NCBI GenBank assembly: GCA_029990175.1
Contig: JARKIP010000023.1
Span: 22,897,501-22,961,500 of the forward strand
Source of the DNA: Petunia secreta
Lineage: Eukaryota > Streptophyta > Magnoliopsida > Solanales > Solanaceae
Direction of reading: 5' to 3'
DNA: 64,000 nt
Shown: one piece after another, positions 22,165 to 32,283 of the stretch
How the letters are laid out: the number at the start of each line of letters is the position of its first letter
Position numbering within the stretch: position 1 is the first letter of the stretch
Translations under genes and position numbers: made by a program
The notes under the pieces: model-generated
The model's input: the letters and a program-made list of their open reading frames with translations, nothing else
The model's database searches: none
Told to the model about the DNA's origin: nothing

Positions 22165-22665
22165 ATGGTCAATGTGAATGATAATAAACCATCAAAAATC
22201 TATGTGGTATTTCGTGGTAAGAGGCCGGGATTATACAACTCTTGGTGTGAGTGTGCCCCTATGGTTATTGGAGTCAAGGGTAGCATCTTCAAAGCTTTTA
22301 AATCTCATGATGAAGCCATATTAGCTTTCAACGACTTCCAAAAGAATGATCAAGCTAAGAACAAGTCCCAATCCAAAGTGTATGTGGTATTTTATGGTAA
22401 GGGACCCGGATTGTACAACTCTTGGCATGAGTGTGCTCCAATGGTAGTAGGTTTCAAGGGTAGCATCTTCAAGGCTTTCAAGACTTATGATGAAGCCAAA
22501 GAAGCTTTATATGAATATCAAAAAAATAACACTGGTCATAAAGATCATTCTTCAAGCTCGTTAGTAGATGAAAGTGTCGTAGGATTTGAGGTTGATAATG
22601 AATCTTGTGTTATTTCTTCTGCTTTATTAGCTGGAATGTTTGTATGGATGAAACTATCAAGTTGA
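22165..22665 (+). CDS. tandem RNase H1-type hybrid-binding / viroplasmin-like domain protein, no catalytic domain
   Basis: 166 aa, single exon, start in an accATGGtc context. Two copies of the small RNase H1 N-terminal domain (also the caulimovirus viroplasmin fold) lie at about residues 11-56 and 71-116. Each has YVVFxGKxPGLYNSW.EC followed by GxKGSIFKAFK. In RNase H1 this domain binds RNA-DNA hybrids or dsRNA. No RNase H catalytic domain follows. Instead there is an acidic, Ser-rich linker and a hydrophobic tail (about 148-162) that could be a membrane or interaction segment. The repeats differ at silent and coding sites, so the duplication is not recent. Nucleic-acid binding is family knowledge; the biological role is unknown. 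Confidence 0.88.
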   Translation: MVNVNDNKPSKIYVVFRGKRPGLYNSWCECAPMVIGVKGSIFKAFKSHDEAILAFNDFQKNDQAKNKSQSKVYVVFYGKGPGLYNSWHECAPMVVGFKGSIFKAFKTYDEAKEALYEYQKNNTGHKDHSSSSLVDESVVGFEVDNESCVISSALLAGMFVWMKLSS

Positions 22666-23379
22666 TTGTTAAAATATGTTTCCAATTATGAAATGACTGA
22701 TTTTGTGTTATTCTTAGTCGTTAATGGAAAGTAAAGTTCTTAATCAATTAGGTATATCATTTTACTTATTTTTCGATAAAGTATTTTCTCAACTAGCAAT
22801 TATAAATTTGTTTCAAGTAATTAGTTTACATTTGTCTAATGTGTCGTACATAGTTTTAATTAACACAAAATTCATTAAGTTAGATGAAATTCAAGTTGTT
22901 TGAAAAACTAGTTTATGAATTGTGAACCCATGAGTTTAGCCTTTTGAAGTTTGATTATAGCATACACTTAGAGAAAAAAAACATGATAATGCAAGTAAAA
23001 GCTTGTAATATTAATAAGTGACCAAACCTTCATTATGGATTTCGAACCCAATGATCTAAGCTACAATATGGAGCTAGTTTGGTTGCACATAAAATCTGTT
23101 TTGATTCAACAATTAATATTTAAAAGCTTATTCATATTTATAAGGATGAAGTCATTAGTAGTCAATCGTGTTAAAAGCAAAGAAGAATTGGAGAATAATT
23201 TTACCATAACATAAGATTTATTAATAGATTGTTCATGGAATGATATTCCATTATATAATACCACGACCAAGTCAAGACAAGAACCAAACTAGACAACCAT
23301 AAGCATAAACAACAAAAACACCTACACTAGCATACCATGCTATATGCATGGTATGCACAAGAGACAAGTTCATAACAGA
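22666..23379. other. AT-rich intergenic, nothing recognised
   Basis: About 710 bp with no coding motif, tandem repeat or terminal inverted repeat that I could see. It contains the 3' flank of the hybrid-binding-domain gene. Confidence 0.5.
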
Positions 23380-23754
23380 CTACTCAATTTTTGGGGTATC
23401 AGGCACAGACTTAGAAGACTTGTTAACAGATTCAGTGTCGTTAGAGATAACAATAACATAATTCTCCTTGGGCTCACTTTCGGTGCTTGGGATGGGTAGG
23501 TCATCAAGCATGGTGTAAAGAGTGGTTAAGGGGACCGGGCCTTCCAATAAAAGATTTTGGATGTAAACAATGTGACTCTCCTTAACCAACCTCCCTAGCA
23601 ATTCATTAACCTCACTCTTTAGCTTCCTATGTATATTCTTAAGCTCCTGATACAAAATGTTATGGCTAACTGGTGATCCTTGCAGTGGTTTTGCAACAAC
23701 GTTCTTCTTTGGAGTCCTATCAATTGTAATGCTTATAAAAGGTAGTTGATTAGG
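23380..23754 (-). pseudogene. orphan ORF with TATA box but no ATG
   Basis: An open minus-strand frame runs from about 23754 to the stop at 23380 (roughly 124 codons). A textbook TATA box, CTATAAATAG, lies at 23796-23787. No ATG occurs in frame between the TATA box and the coding-like part; only a TTG at 23655 begins the annotated-length 91-aa frame. The central part (NIHRKLKSEVNELLGRLV) looks helical and the C-terminus is acidic and Ser-rich. No family recognised. It could be a gene that lost its start or a chance frame. Confidence 0.4.
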
Positions 23755-23786
23755 ATTGAAGTGGATTCGTAATTTGAGTTTGGAAA

Positions 23787-23796
23787 CTATTTATAG
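23787..23796 (-). promoter_or_regulatory. TATA box of the orphan ORF
   Basis: Minus strand CTATAAATAG, a perfect plant TATA consensus, about 130 bp upstream of the first possible non-ATG start. Confidence 0.55.
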
Positions 23797-23799
23797 GGG

Positions 23800-24187
23800 T
23801 TTATTTTGTTTAGCCGTATTAAATAGTATATTAATATCTATGTGGTCTCATAATTGTTTAAACTTTCTATGTAGTTATTTCACTTCTCTATGCAGCCTTT
23901 CCACTCTTCTGTGCAGCCATTGCACTTCCCTGTAGGACACGCCTAGCTACAATAAATTGACTTAGAAATTTGTTTGAGGTTGTACTTGTCTATCATGCTC
24001 AAAAGAATTGTTAAGTGTAGTAACCTATGATTGATTGAATTTGCAAATAACATTTGTTATATGTAGCAACATATACTATAAGTTGTCAATGAAATTAAAT
24101 AGTCACGTATTAAAAATCAAAATATAATGATTAGTTCCATTGATAAACTGAAACAGTTGTAATATAAGTTCAACATTGAAGAATTTC
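23800..24187. other. intergenic, nothing recognised
   Basis: About 390 bp of AT-rich DNA between the orphan ORF promoter and the 3' end of the B3 gene. It includes four short repeats of a tatgcagccat/ctgtgcagcc-like word near 23870-23930. Confidence 0.45.
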
Positions 24188-24592
24188 TCAAACTCTCACT
24201 TCAACATTGAACATAACAATCGTTGGTGTAGCTTGAACAAGTTCAAAGATAAGAACATGTCCTTTTTTAATGAAATTGTTCTTGACAAATTTTTTCCATC
24301 CCTTCACGAGTCTTCGCTGAACACCACTGCTCAGTGTTGTAGTCCATTTCTTTCCTTTAAATTGGATAGTTATTTTAACCATAGTAGGAGGAAGATAGTG
24401 ATAGATTTTCTTTGGAAGGCACTGCGGAAACATAAGAAAGAGTAATATTATTGTCGTAGGTAAATTTCTATATTAGAATTAAAAAAGTGTAAGGCTAAAA
24501 AAAGGTACCAATGCATCACGAGTAATGTATGAATAGGGCATCTCCATCTTGAACCATGTTATGAAATCTTCTTCAATCCATCCGCATTCCAT
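24188..24592 (-). CDS. small B3 DNA-binding-domain protein (two exons)
   Basis: Exon 1 is 24592-24509 (28 codons, ATG start) and exon 2 is 24421-24188. Intron ends are GT..AG (donor TTG|GTACCT, acceptor TTTCCGCAG|TGC) and the phase is 0. The 105-aa product is essentially one plant B3 domain. It has a basic IPKK-like entry (CLPKKIYHYLPP), then FKGKKWTTTLS, GWKKFVKNNFIKKGHVLIFEL and a final beta strand. B3 domains bind DNA in the major groove in transcription factors (REM, ABI3/VP1, ARF). The protein is much shorter than typical B3 factors. A TATA-like CTTTAAATAG lies about 65 bp upstream of the ATG. It may be a functional single-domain protein or the remains of a larger gene. Confidence 0.72.
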
Positions 24593-24656
24593 TTAGTTTA
24601 TATTTGTTTTAACTATTTTATTGATTTAGAAGTGCTTGTGACAATGCATGGTGCAA

Positions 24657-24668
24657 CTATTTAAAGAG
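24657..24668 (-). promoter_or_regulatory. TATA box of the B3 mini-gene
   Basis: CTTTAAATAG on the minus strand, about 65-75 bp before the start codon. An ATG lies too close to it to be transcribed as a leader ATG. Confidence 0.5.
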
Positions 24669-24794
24669 TCCAAAACATCACTAAACCTTTAATAATTTCC
24701 TCCTCTTATTAGTTTCCCTCCATGAATTCCCCCCTAAATATAAGCTACAAAAGTAAATAAAAAATTAAAAAGTTAGTCGTATGGCAGATGATTC

Positions 24795-24850
24795 TATTCT
24801 AGCATAGTGGTTGTGAATGTATTGAAAGAGGTGAGGGTCTAGGGTTCGAG
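24795..24850 (+). other. tRNA-like head (Pol III box A/box B) in copy A
   Basis: tagcatagtggt (about 24798) resembles box A and gggttcgag (about 24842) box B of a tRNA promoter. The same pair occurs in copies B (about 25817 and 25859) and C (about 26917 and 26961). Spacing fits a tRNA-derived SINE head. No SINE end was defined. Confidence 0.55.
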
Positions 24851-24914
24851 TTTTGTTAGGCTCCTTTTTTATTATGTGTATTTTTAAGGGCAGTGCTCAA
24901 TCCCCATTCCCCAA

Positions 24915-24948
24915 TCCCTAGACCCTAACCCTAAACCCTAAACCCTTA
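24915..24948. repeat. interstitial telomere-like repeats, copy A
   Basis: Short run of ccctaaa/ccctaacc units (the plant telomere repeat). The same position is occupied in copy B (about 25937-25955) and, expanded, in copy C (about 27026-27070). Confidence 0.85.
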
Positions 24949-25124
24949 GGAGTCGTTTGGTTGGTTTGATAAGGAGAATAATTAACCCACGTTTGATTAG
25001 TAATATTAATTAATTTATGTTATAGATTTTATTGTTAAAATATTTTGATAACTTATACCAAGGAGGTGGTGGAGTTATTTATGGGGATTTTCTTGATATG
25101 TAGTCCCACCAACCAAATGACTCC
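24949..25124. mobile_element. Harbinger/Tourist-like MITE, copy A
   Basis: 176 bp with terminal inverted repeats ggagtcgtttggttgg and ccaaccaaatgactcc, flanked by tta on both sides (24946-24948 and 25125-25127), the duplication type of PIF/Harbinger elements. Confidence 0.88.
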
Positions 25125-25958
25125 TTAAGGTTACCGGTATAAATCTCTACAAACAATCACACTTAAGTGTGTTGTTTTGCCTAGATGATGCAATTGTAGT
25201 GAGTGATCATAGGTAATGATACCCTTAGATATCCCACGTTGGTCCATGTGGTGATTTAAGGTCACCGGTAATATGTCGTAGGGTTTATGATGCTATTGTA
25301 TAAAAGTGATCACTTATAATTGTGTTCTTGTGCCTTCATTATGCAATTGAGTGGGTGATCATATGTAATGACACCGTTACACCTCCCACATTGATTCTTG
25401 AGGTGAGTTAACGGCACCGGGAACATGTCGTAGTGTTCATCATGCTATTGTATAGTTTCGATCACATTAATTTATACTATTGTGACTGCATGATCCAATT
25501 AAAATTATTAACATAGCTAATAGCACCATTAAATGTCTCACATATAAATTTTTTCATAATTAATTAATATAAAATTATAATTTTTAATTATTTTATTAAA
25601 TATAATTTATATAGAGTCATTAATTAAATAACACAATAATATCATTCCAAAATATGCAATTAGGGTCATTATTGAAAGAAACAGTGTCATTAATGATTAT
25701 AGTTGTAATTTCACATCGTTAAGTGCGCCATAATTAAATTACACATCTATTGAGACCAACTATAGCATTAATTAAAGAAAATAAAATCTAGTTGTTTTGG
25801 AAGAACACGCTATTCCAGCATAGTGGTGTTTAGTGTAGTGACTTGATGTGGTGGTTTAGGGTTCGAGTCTGGATAGTCTCAGTTAGTTATTATTTTTTTT
25901 TTAAAAAAAAAATCTGCATATTGAAATCCTATTCCCAAACCTAAACCCTAAATCCTTA

Positions 25959-26134
25959 GGAGTCGTTTGGTTGGTTTGATAAGGTGAACAATTATCCCAC
26001 GTTTGATTAGTAATATTAATTAATTTGTGTTATAGATTTTATTGTTAAAATATTTTGATAACTTATACCTATGAGGTTGTGGGGTTATTTTTGGGGATTT
26101 TCTTCATATGTAGTCCCACCAACCAAACGACTAC
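25959..26134. mobile_element. Harbinger/Tourist-like MITE, copy B
   Basis: 176 bp, the same position and length within repeat unit B as the copy in unit A, with tta at 25956-25958 and 26135-26137. The shared position indicates it was copied by the tandem duplication and did not insert independently. Confidence 0.88.
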
Positions 26135-27865
26135 TTAAGTTTATCCGTATAAATCTCTACAAATAATCACACTTAAGTTATCAGGAGAAAGCATAGGCAC
26201 CAAGGTTCTTGATTATAACCATTCGCCCATCTAATCATTGTTAAGAGAACCCCTTTTTTGTGTGTTCTTTTGCCTACATGATGCAATTGTAGTGAGTGAT
26301 CATAGGCAATGACATCCTTAGATGTCCCACGTTGGTCCATGTGGTGATTTAAGGTCACCGGTAATATGTCGTAGGGTTTATGATGCTATTGTATAAAAGT
26401 GATCACTTGTAATTGTGTTCTTGTGCCTTCATGATGCAATTGAAGTGGGTGATCATATGTAATGACACCCTTACACCTCCCACATTGGTCCTTGAGGTGA
26501 GTTAACGACACCGGGAACATGTCGTAGTGTTCATCATGCTATTGTGTACATATGATCAATTTTAATTGTGTTATTGTGACTATATTATGTAATTGAACTG
26601 TGTGATCATAGCTAATGATACCATTACATGTCCCACATATAATAATTTTCCATGATTAATTAATATAAAATTAAAATATTCGAATTATTTTATTAAATAT
26701 AATTTCTATAGAGTCATTAATTAAATGACACAATAATTTCAGTCCAAAATATGCAATTAGGGTCATTATTAAAAGAAGAAGTGTCATTAATGTCTATGGT
26801 TGTAATTTCATGTCGTTTAGTGCGCCTTAATTTAATTGCACACCTATTGAGACCAACCACTTCATTAATTAAAGAAAGCAATTAAAATTTAGTTGTATGG
26901 CAGAACATGCTAATACAGCTTAGTGGTGTTTACTGTACTTACGTGATGTGGTGGTTTAGAGTTCGAGTTTGGATAGGCTCAATTAATTTTAATATTTTTT
27001 ATTTTAAAAAAAATCTGCTTATAGAAACCCTAACCCTATCCCTAACCCTAAACGCTAACCCTAAACCCTAAATCGTAAACCTTACACTCTAAGATTTACT
27101 AATGTAATTTCATAATATTCATACTTATATTAGTAATACAATGTATCAATTAGAACACATTTTCTTGTTCCTACATGTATTAGTAATCACAGGTAATATG
27201 TCGTATTGTGCGTGTTGCTATTTGTACAAGTGATCACTTATAATTTCCATCGTTGTCCCTTCATTAGGCAATTGTAGGATTGATCATAGTTATTAACACC
27301 CTTACACATCCAATATTGGTCTTTATGGTGAGTTAAGGTCACCGACATAATGTCGTAGTGTTAATCATGTTATCGTATACAAGCGAACATATAATTTCCA
27401 TCCTTGTGACTTCATAATGCAATTTAGTGATTTATCATAGCTAATGACACCCTTTACACCTCCCACATTGGTCCTTGTGGTGATTTAAGGTCACCGGTAA
27501 CATGCCGTAGTGTTCATCATGCTATTGTATAAATACGATCACATTAATTTGTATTATTGTGACTGTTGTATAAATGCGATCACATTAATTTGTATTATTA
27601 CACCCTTACACCTCCCACAAATAATGTTGTTCTTGTCATAAAATATTTGATATATTTTTATTAAATGTATCTTGTATTGAGTCATTAATTTAATTACACT
27701 ATAAAATCGGTCCATAATATGCAATTAGGGGTCATTTACTTAAACAAACAGTCGTATTAATGTATATGTTTATAATTTCACACAATTAAGTGTGCAAAAA
27801 TTATATTACATTACATATTTAGTGTCAATTTTAAACAAACACCCATTAGGAACGGGTATGTTTGT

Positions 27866-28351
27866 CTATTTAAGAAGGCAATTAGTGCCTTTTCAACCTC
27901 ATTATCACTACACTTATCGTTTATCATCCTTTAAAGCGTCTGCTCAATTCTTGGGGGAAAAACCCGCCATTTGCAAAGACAAGTAAGTTTTTCTACATTT
28001 CTGTTACATTCATTTGATATTTTTAGTTAAAATTTTAGGATGTTTGTGTCGTGTGATTTATTCTGATTGATTTTTGTAGACATGGAAGGTGAAAGTAGCA
28101 ACTCGTGGCCAACAACTACCAAGTATTAGAACGTATTTTGTATGAAAAAATGTGTTCGTGAAAGGATAATAGACATGCAGTGCAAACTTGATGACATTGA
28201 AGAGAAGATCAAGATGATTGAGTTTAAGCAGGCCATCATTATGAGAACCCTATCGAAGATTGAGAAGTTAGCAGAGGCTGCTGTTAGTGGTGCTGTCCTT
28301 AATCCGTCTAATTTTGTTTTTCCTTCCCCCCTCACCCATTATCTAGTCTAG
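27866..28351 (+). pseudogene. small helical-protein gene 1, with in-frame stop
   Basis: TATA-like ctatttaag at 27866-27874. A leader exon ends at a GTAAGT donor (27983) and an intron runs to a tttttgtag acceptor (28079). The first ATG is at 28082, three bases into exon 2. The frame meets a TAG after 15 codons (28127-28129). The same frame continues with an ATG at 28142 and 69 residues to 28351. The downstream part is Lys/Glu/Ile-rich (CKLDDIEEKIKMIEFKQ, LSKIEKLAEAA) and should form an amphipathic helix or coiled coil. No family recognised. It may translate from 28142 or be dead. Confidence 0.45.
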
Positions 28352-29260
28352 TTAGTTTGTTGATGAAACCCTTTATTTCCTCAAACTCCCCTTAGGTACT
28401 TGTTTATGAAGTGCGGGTAGTTGATTTTTCTTTTTGTTGGGGAGGGTTGTATTGAAGGGGTTATGCTTTATGTTCTTGATGTTGGACTATAAATTTTTTT
28501 ACTAATTTTTGGTTCAGTGTTTATGGAAATGTTAAGTTAATCTACATCCTTGTGAATGTTGTTATCATTCTTGTTTACAATATTGTTAAATCATCATAAT
28601 CTCTCTCATAAAATGGTGGATTAAATTCAAATGTCTAAAAAGTTTGAAAAGGCAGAATAAATGTAAAAAAATTTTAAAAAAATAGTCCAGTATTGACACT
28701 TGCAATTTGAACCGGATTTTATTTCAATTATTAAATGGAGGAAAATAACATTTCATTATTTTTCCTTTACTTAAATAACTAGGCAAATTTATATTTGTTT
28801 TGAACCCTAAATACAATGTAGTTTAAAACTTCACATTTTCTGACAATGTTTTATAGGTTGCAATATTCTTAAATAAAAAACTCCTGTTAGGACGGATTAA
28901 AAACTTTGAAATGTGAAGTACTTTACACATTTTTCATATCGTGCAATGGTTAAAATGATAGATTAAATATTCTAAATTTAACAACTATAAAATGGAATAA
29001 TTTAACCAAGATTAAGAGAGTTCATTATCTCAAACTAGTGGTTTGAAATCTGATTTGAACCGATCAATTAGAGGTATGTTAGGGTTTAGGCCAGTTATAG
29101 TCATTAATAATAAGTGAATGTGTGTAGATTATGTACATTGGACATAGGAAAAGACACAAATTTGTTTCAATCCCAAGTGAACCACTCCAATTGGTTTAGC
29201 GTGCATTGATTCTTACAATTCATGCATCAAATAATGGCTATTGCCTTTACATTGCCCAAT
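28352..29260. other. AT-rich intergenic, nothing recognised
   Basis: About 900 bp between the two small genes, with no coding or repeat structure seen. Confidence 0.5.
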
Positions 29261-29267
29261 ACTCGTC

Positions 29268-29844
29268 CTATTTAAACCCTAACTCATTTCCATAGTGTAA
29301 TCATCATCCTATATCATATCTTTGAAGATCACATATTTCTCCATGTATAATCATTCGTTTTCTAACTCTGCAAGACAACTCGGGTAAGTAATCTCCCACA
29401 TGGTAGAAGAATCTTGTCAGGCATTACATCAAGTTTTCAGCTATGCAATAATTCTTATTAATATAGTTTAAATTTTTTGCAAGATGAGCATGAACTATCC
29501 TTTTCCTGTTGGTACTTCACAACATATTATGAATATCAATTGGGCATTGAACAATGTTATAATTCATATGCAAGAACTTCGTGCTGAAATTGCCAATCTC
29601 AGTCGCCGTGTCGATCAACAAGTTTTTCTTGTAAACTGGACACTGAACAATGTAAATTTTCAGGTGCAACAACTGCGTGGTGAAATTTGATAATCTTAGT
29701 CAACTAGTGGATCAAGTTAAACCCATCCAGGAGGTTATGATGGTGCGTATGGAAGCTGTCGCAAGTAGGATTGAGAGCAAGTATCAATCTGCCAAACTTG
29801 TTATTGAAGCCCCAAGCTCAAGTGGTCTAGGGAAGTTTTTGTAG
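29268..29844 (+). pseudogene. small helical-protein gene 2, internally duplicated, frameshifted
   Basis: TATA-like ctatttaaac (29268-29277). Exon 1 has an ATG at 29343 and a GTAAGT donor at 29384. The acceptor is gcaag at 29479-29483, with an ATG at 29484. Joining the exons in frame gives an immediate stop, so translation probably starts at 29484. The protein contains the same helix twice: INWALNNVIIHMQELRAEI and VNWTLNNVNFQVQQLRGEI (about 40 residues apart). One extra T near 29688 creates a stop at 29690. The shifted frame continues the helix pattern to a stop at 29842-29844. No family recognised. Organised like gene 1 (TATA, leader intron, short helical product). Confidence 0.5.
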
Positions 29845-30240
29845 GTTTTTTATGGTCTATGTGTGCAATTTTAGGATGACAATGTATGAAGACTAGTTTC
29901 TTCAGAAATCAAACAGTCTATGATATGAAAGTTTATGTTATGAAAAGTATTTGTCTATGTGTGATATTTTATGACTAGTTACAATATATTTGACATGTTA
30001 TTTATTTCCAATTGATATTACTAGACATTTTATCGTCTTACAAATGTGAAAAATGTAGCAATTCTTAAATAAGTAAATAACATGGACTACAATGACTAAT
30101 TTCTCTATGTTTTATCTTGTATGACTAATTATTTGTCTACGTGACATTTTATTCGTCTTTCAAATGTGAAGAATATAGACTAAATTTAACAACTATAAAT
30201 ATGGACATAAGCACAGCAACTAAACAAGTAAATAACATGG
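29845..30240. other. intergenic, nothing recognised
   Basis: About 400 bp, AT-rich, 3' flank of small gene 2 up to the gypsy LTR. Confidence 0.5.
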
Positions 30241-32139
30241 TGTCACGACCCAATTTTCGGGGCCGTGATGGCACCTAAGTGTTACATCCTTAGGCGAACC
30301 ACGAATAATTAAACTGACTCATAATGATAATTTAGATAGAAATATTTCAATAAAATGTAGATGTAGACATCCACCCGAAATACAGTGTCAATAGAGCATC
30401 TACGAATTCTGACAAATACAAGATGTAGGAAGCGACTAAACACTAAGGTGGATCAGACGGTATGCCACCGCGAACCATGCGGTTGGCTCACCTCGAGCAA
30501 AAATAGCCACAGCCTCGAACGGATCAGATAAGTCCAGCTGTCTGACTAGTAGAAGGATCTGCACATTTAAACAGTAAGTTATGAGCCAAAGCCCAGTAAG
30601 ATCATCGACAGGCCCGCTAAATTACCCTTTCGGGACAAGTCTTTGATAATGCACAAGCAGATAACGGAAGTACAATCCACACCTTTACAGTAACCCATAA
30701 ACATTACATACGATAATATAATTATACAACAACACAAGCAATAATACGCGAATACATAACATGGTCAATAATATAAAGATACATAATATAGGCAGCATAT
30801 ACAATATTATATTGATACTATGGCATAAGCAATAATATAATTAACACACAGCATGGCGATGATATATCTCGCATACCACATAAGTAATGATATACCTAGC
30901 ACATAGCATAAGCACACACCCGGTGCGGCTTTGTTTATAGGTCATAACGCACCACATGCCTCTGTCCCTATAAACAACTTTACTTATAGGTCATAACGCA
31001 CCACAAGCCTCTGTCCCTATAAGTCTCCACATCTAGGTCATAACGCACCACCGGCCTCTGTCCCTAGATGAAATTTTGCTCCTAGGTCATAACGCACCAA
31101 CGGCCTCTGTCCCTAGAGCATATCAATAATACACCGGCACACAACATCGATTATACACAAGTCACGTTTGTGTTTTCTCCTTTTTGTATAAATATAACGA
31201 GTAGTACATAATACTAGCTACTAGACAATGCTAGTCAATTAAGTACTCGACATCTTACTTAGCAAGATCAAATCTTATCCGCAAGCAAAAATAGAGGTCA
31301 AGTCTCACTTACCTCAAAATCGGCTCAAGTGGCTAAGGAACGACCTCCTTTCCCAAACGATGTGCCTCCGTAAGACTCCTCTCTGAGCCAAAGAAATAGT
31401 GTTGCACTCGTAAGCATGTGAGGAAAGGATTCTAAGCCCTTACGCAATTTAAGAGGCAATTTACCAAAATACCCCCGGGTCGGACGTACCCAAAACCCGT
31501 AAAATTTATGTTTCCGGACTCCCCATACTCCCACGAGTCCAAAAGTACGATTATTGTACATATCCGAGTCCAACTCGGTCATTTTTCCCATTTCACAAAT
31601 CTAGGGTTCAAACCCTCTTTCCAAGGATCGTCACTTTGATCCTCGGATTAAAGCATTAAAAATGGGTAAGAATAGTTACCTTGTGTTTAGGAATAATTTT
31701 GGTACTTCAAGTTCCCCTTGGAATCACTTTTAGAAGCTCAAAACATGAAAATAAAAATGAATGTCCGCCCTAGTATATATAGCAGCCCGCAGCTTTAAAG
31801 AGTTGTACCACATGCTGTCCAAATTGTACCTCGCTAGATAGCTTTCGGTAAAATACACATTACTTTTCATAGAAATGTCCAAATGATACGAGGTTAGTGG
31901 CATTAGAACCACAACTCAAAGAGCTACAACTTTCATGTTTTGACTTTTTTCCAATTCCTTATGGATTGATCTGAAAAATTGATTTTCTTCCTGATGAACA
32001 GTAAAAAAAACATAATTCAACAGCTTTTTGGCTTGCACCAGATCAGCCACTGTTTTTGGGTCCAAACGGGACCCTACGAAGCTCGGTCATCGGTCTCGAT
32101 GGATTGAACACTTGATCAGCACGGGTTTGGGCTGCAACA
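30241..32139 (-). repeat. gypsy 3' LTR region
   Basis: About 1.9 kb from tgtcacgacc to gggctgcaaca, followed by a pyrimidine tract (cttccccttcttg) that is the polypurine tract on the minus strand. Its right-hand 75 bp match the end of the right LTR (62636-62710). The rest shows no similarity to it, so part of this region may be another LTR that replaced or invaded the original. Confidence 0.6.
30919..31108. repeat. four tandem copies of a ~53-60-bp repeat in LTR
   Basis: Each copy contains taggtcataacgcacca, then gcctctgtccctata or gcctctgtccctaga. Copies start near 30935, 30975, 31025 and 31083. Such arrays are common in LTRs of this type. Confidence 0.85.
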
Positions 32140-32283
32140 TCTTCCCCTTCTTGAAAAGATTTCGTCCTCGAAATCGAGCCCTATTCAGTCTCTGATGCTT
32201 GGCCTACAACACAAGGAGTTAAGTCAGCAACATTAAAGATGTTTGACATATTATACTCATCTGGGAGGTCGATCACATAAGCA

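Larger units (their letters stand above)
24771..27842. repeat. three tandem copies of a ~1-kb composite repeat
   Basis: Copies A (24771-25789), B (25790-26890) and C (26891 to about 27842) share, in order: an agttg.atggcagaa-like start, a tRNA-like head, a T/A-rich stretch, telomere-type (ccctaaa)n, 150-160-bp internal subrepeats (gatgcaattg...gatcata...ccgg.aa.atgtcgtag), an AT-rich block and a gtgcgcc-type end. A and B also contain a 176-bp MITE. C lacks the MITE and is more diverged. B has an extra insertion of about 80 bp at about 26180-26260. No protein frame is conserved between copies. Confidence 0.9.

Noticed and set aside
22165..22665. Intact viral viroplasmin gene
   Set aside because: Much too short, with duplicated small domains and no other pararetroviral genes nearby; called a host-type hybrid-binding-domain protein.
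26173..26358. 61-aa ORF in tandem repeat unit B
   Set aside because: It spans the 80-bp insert and is not conserved in units A or C.
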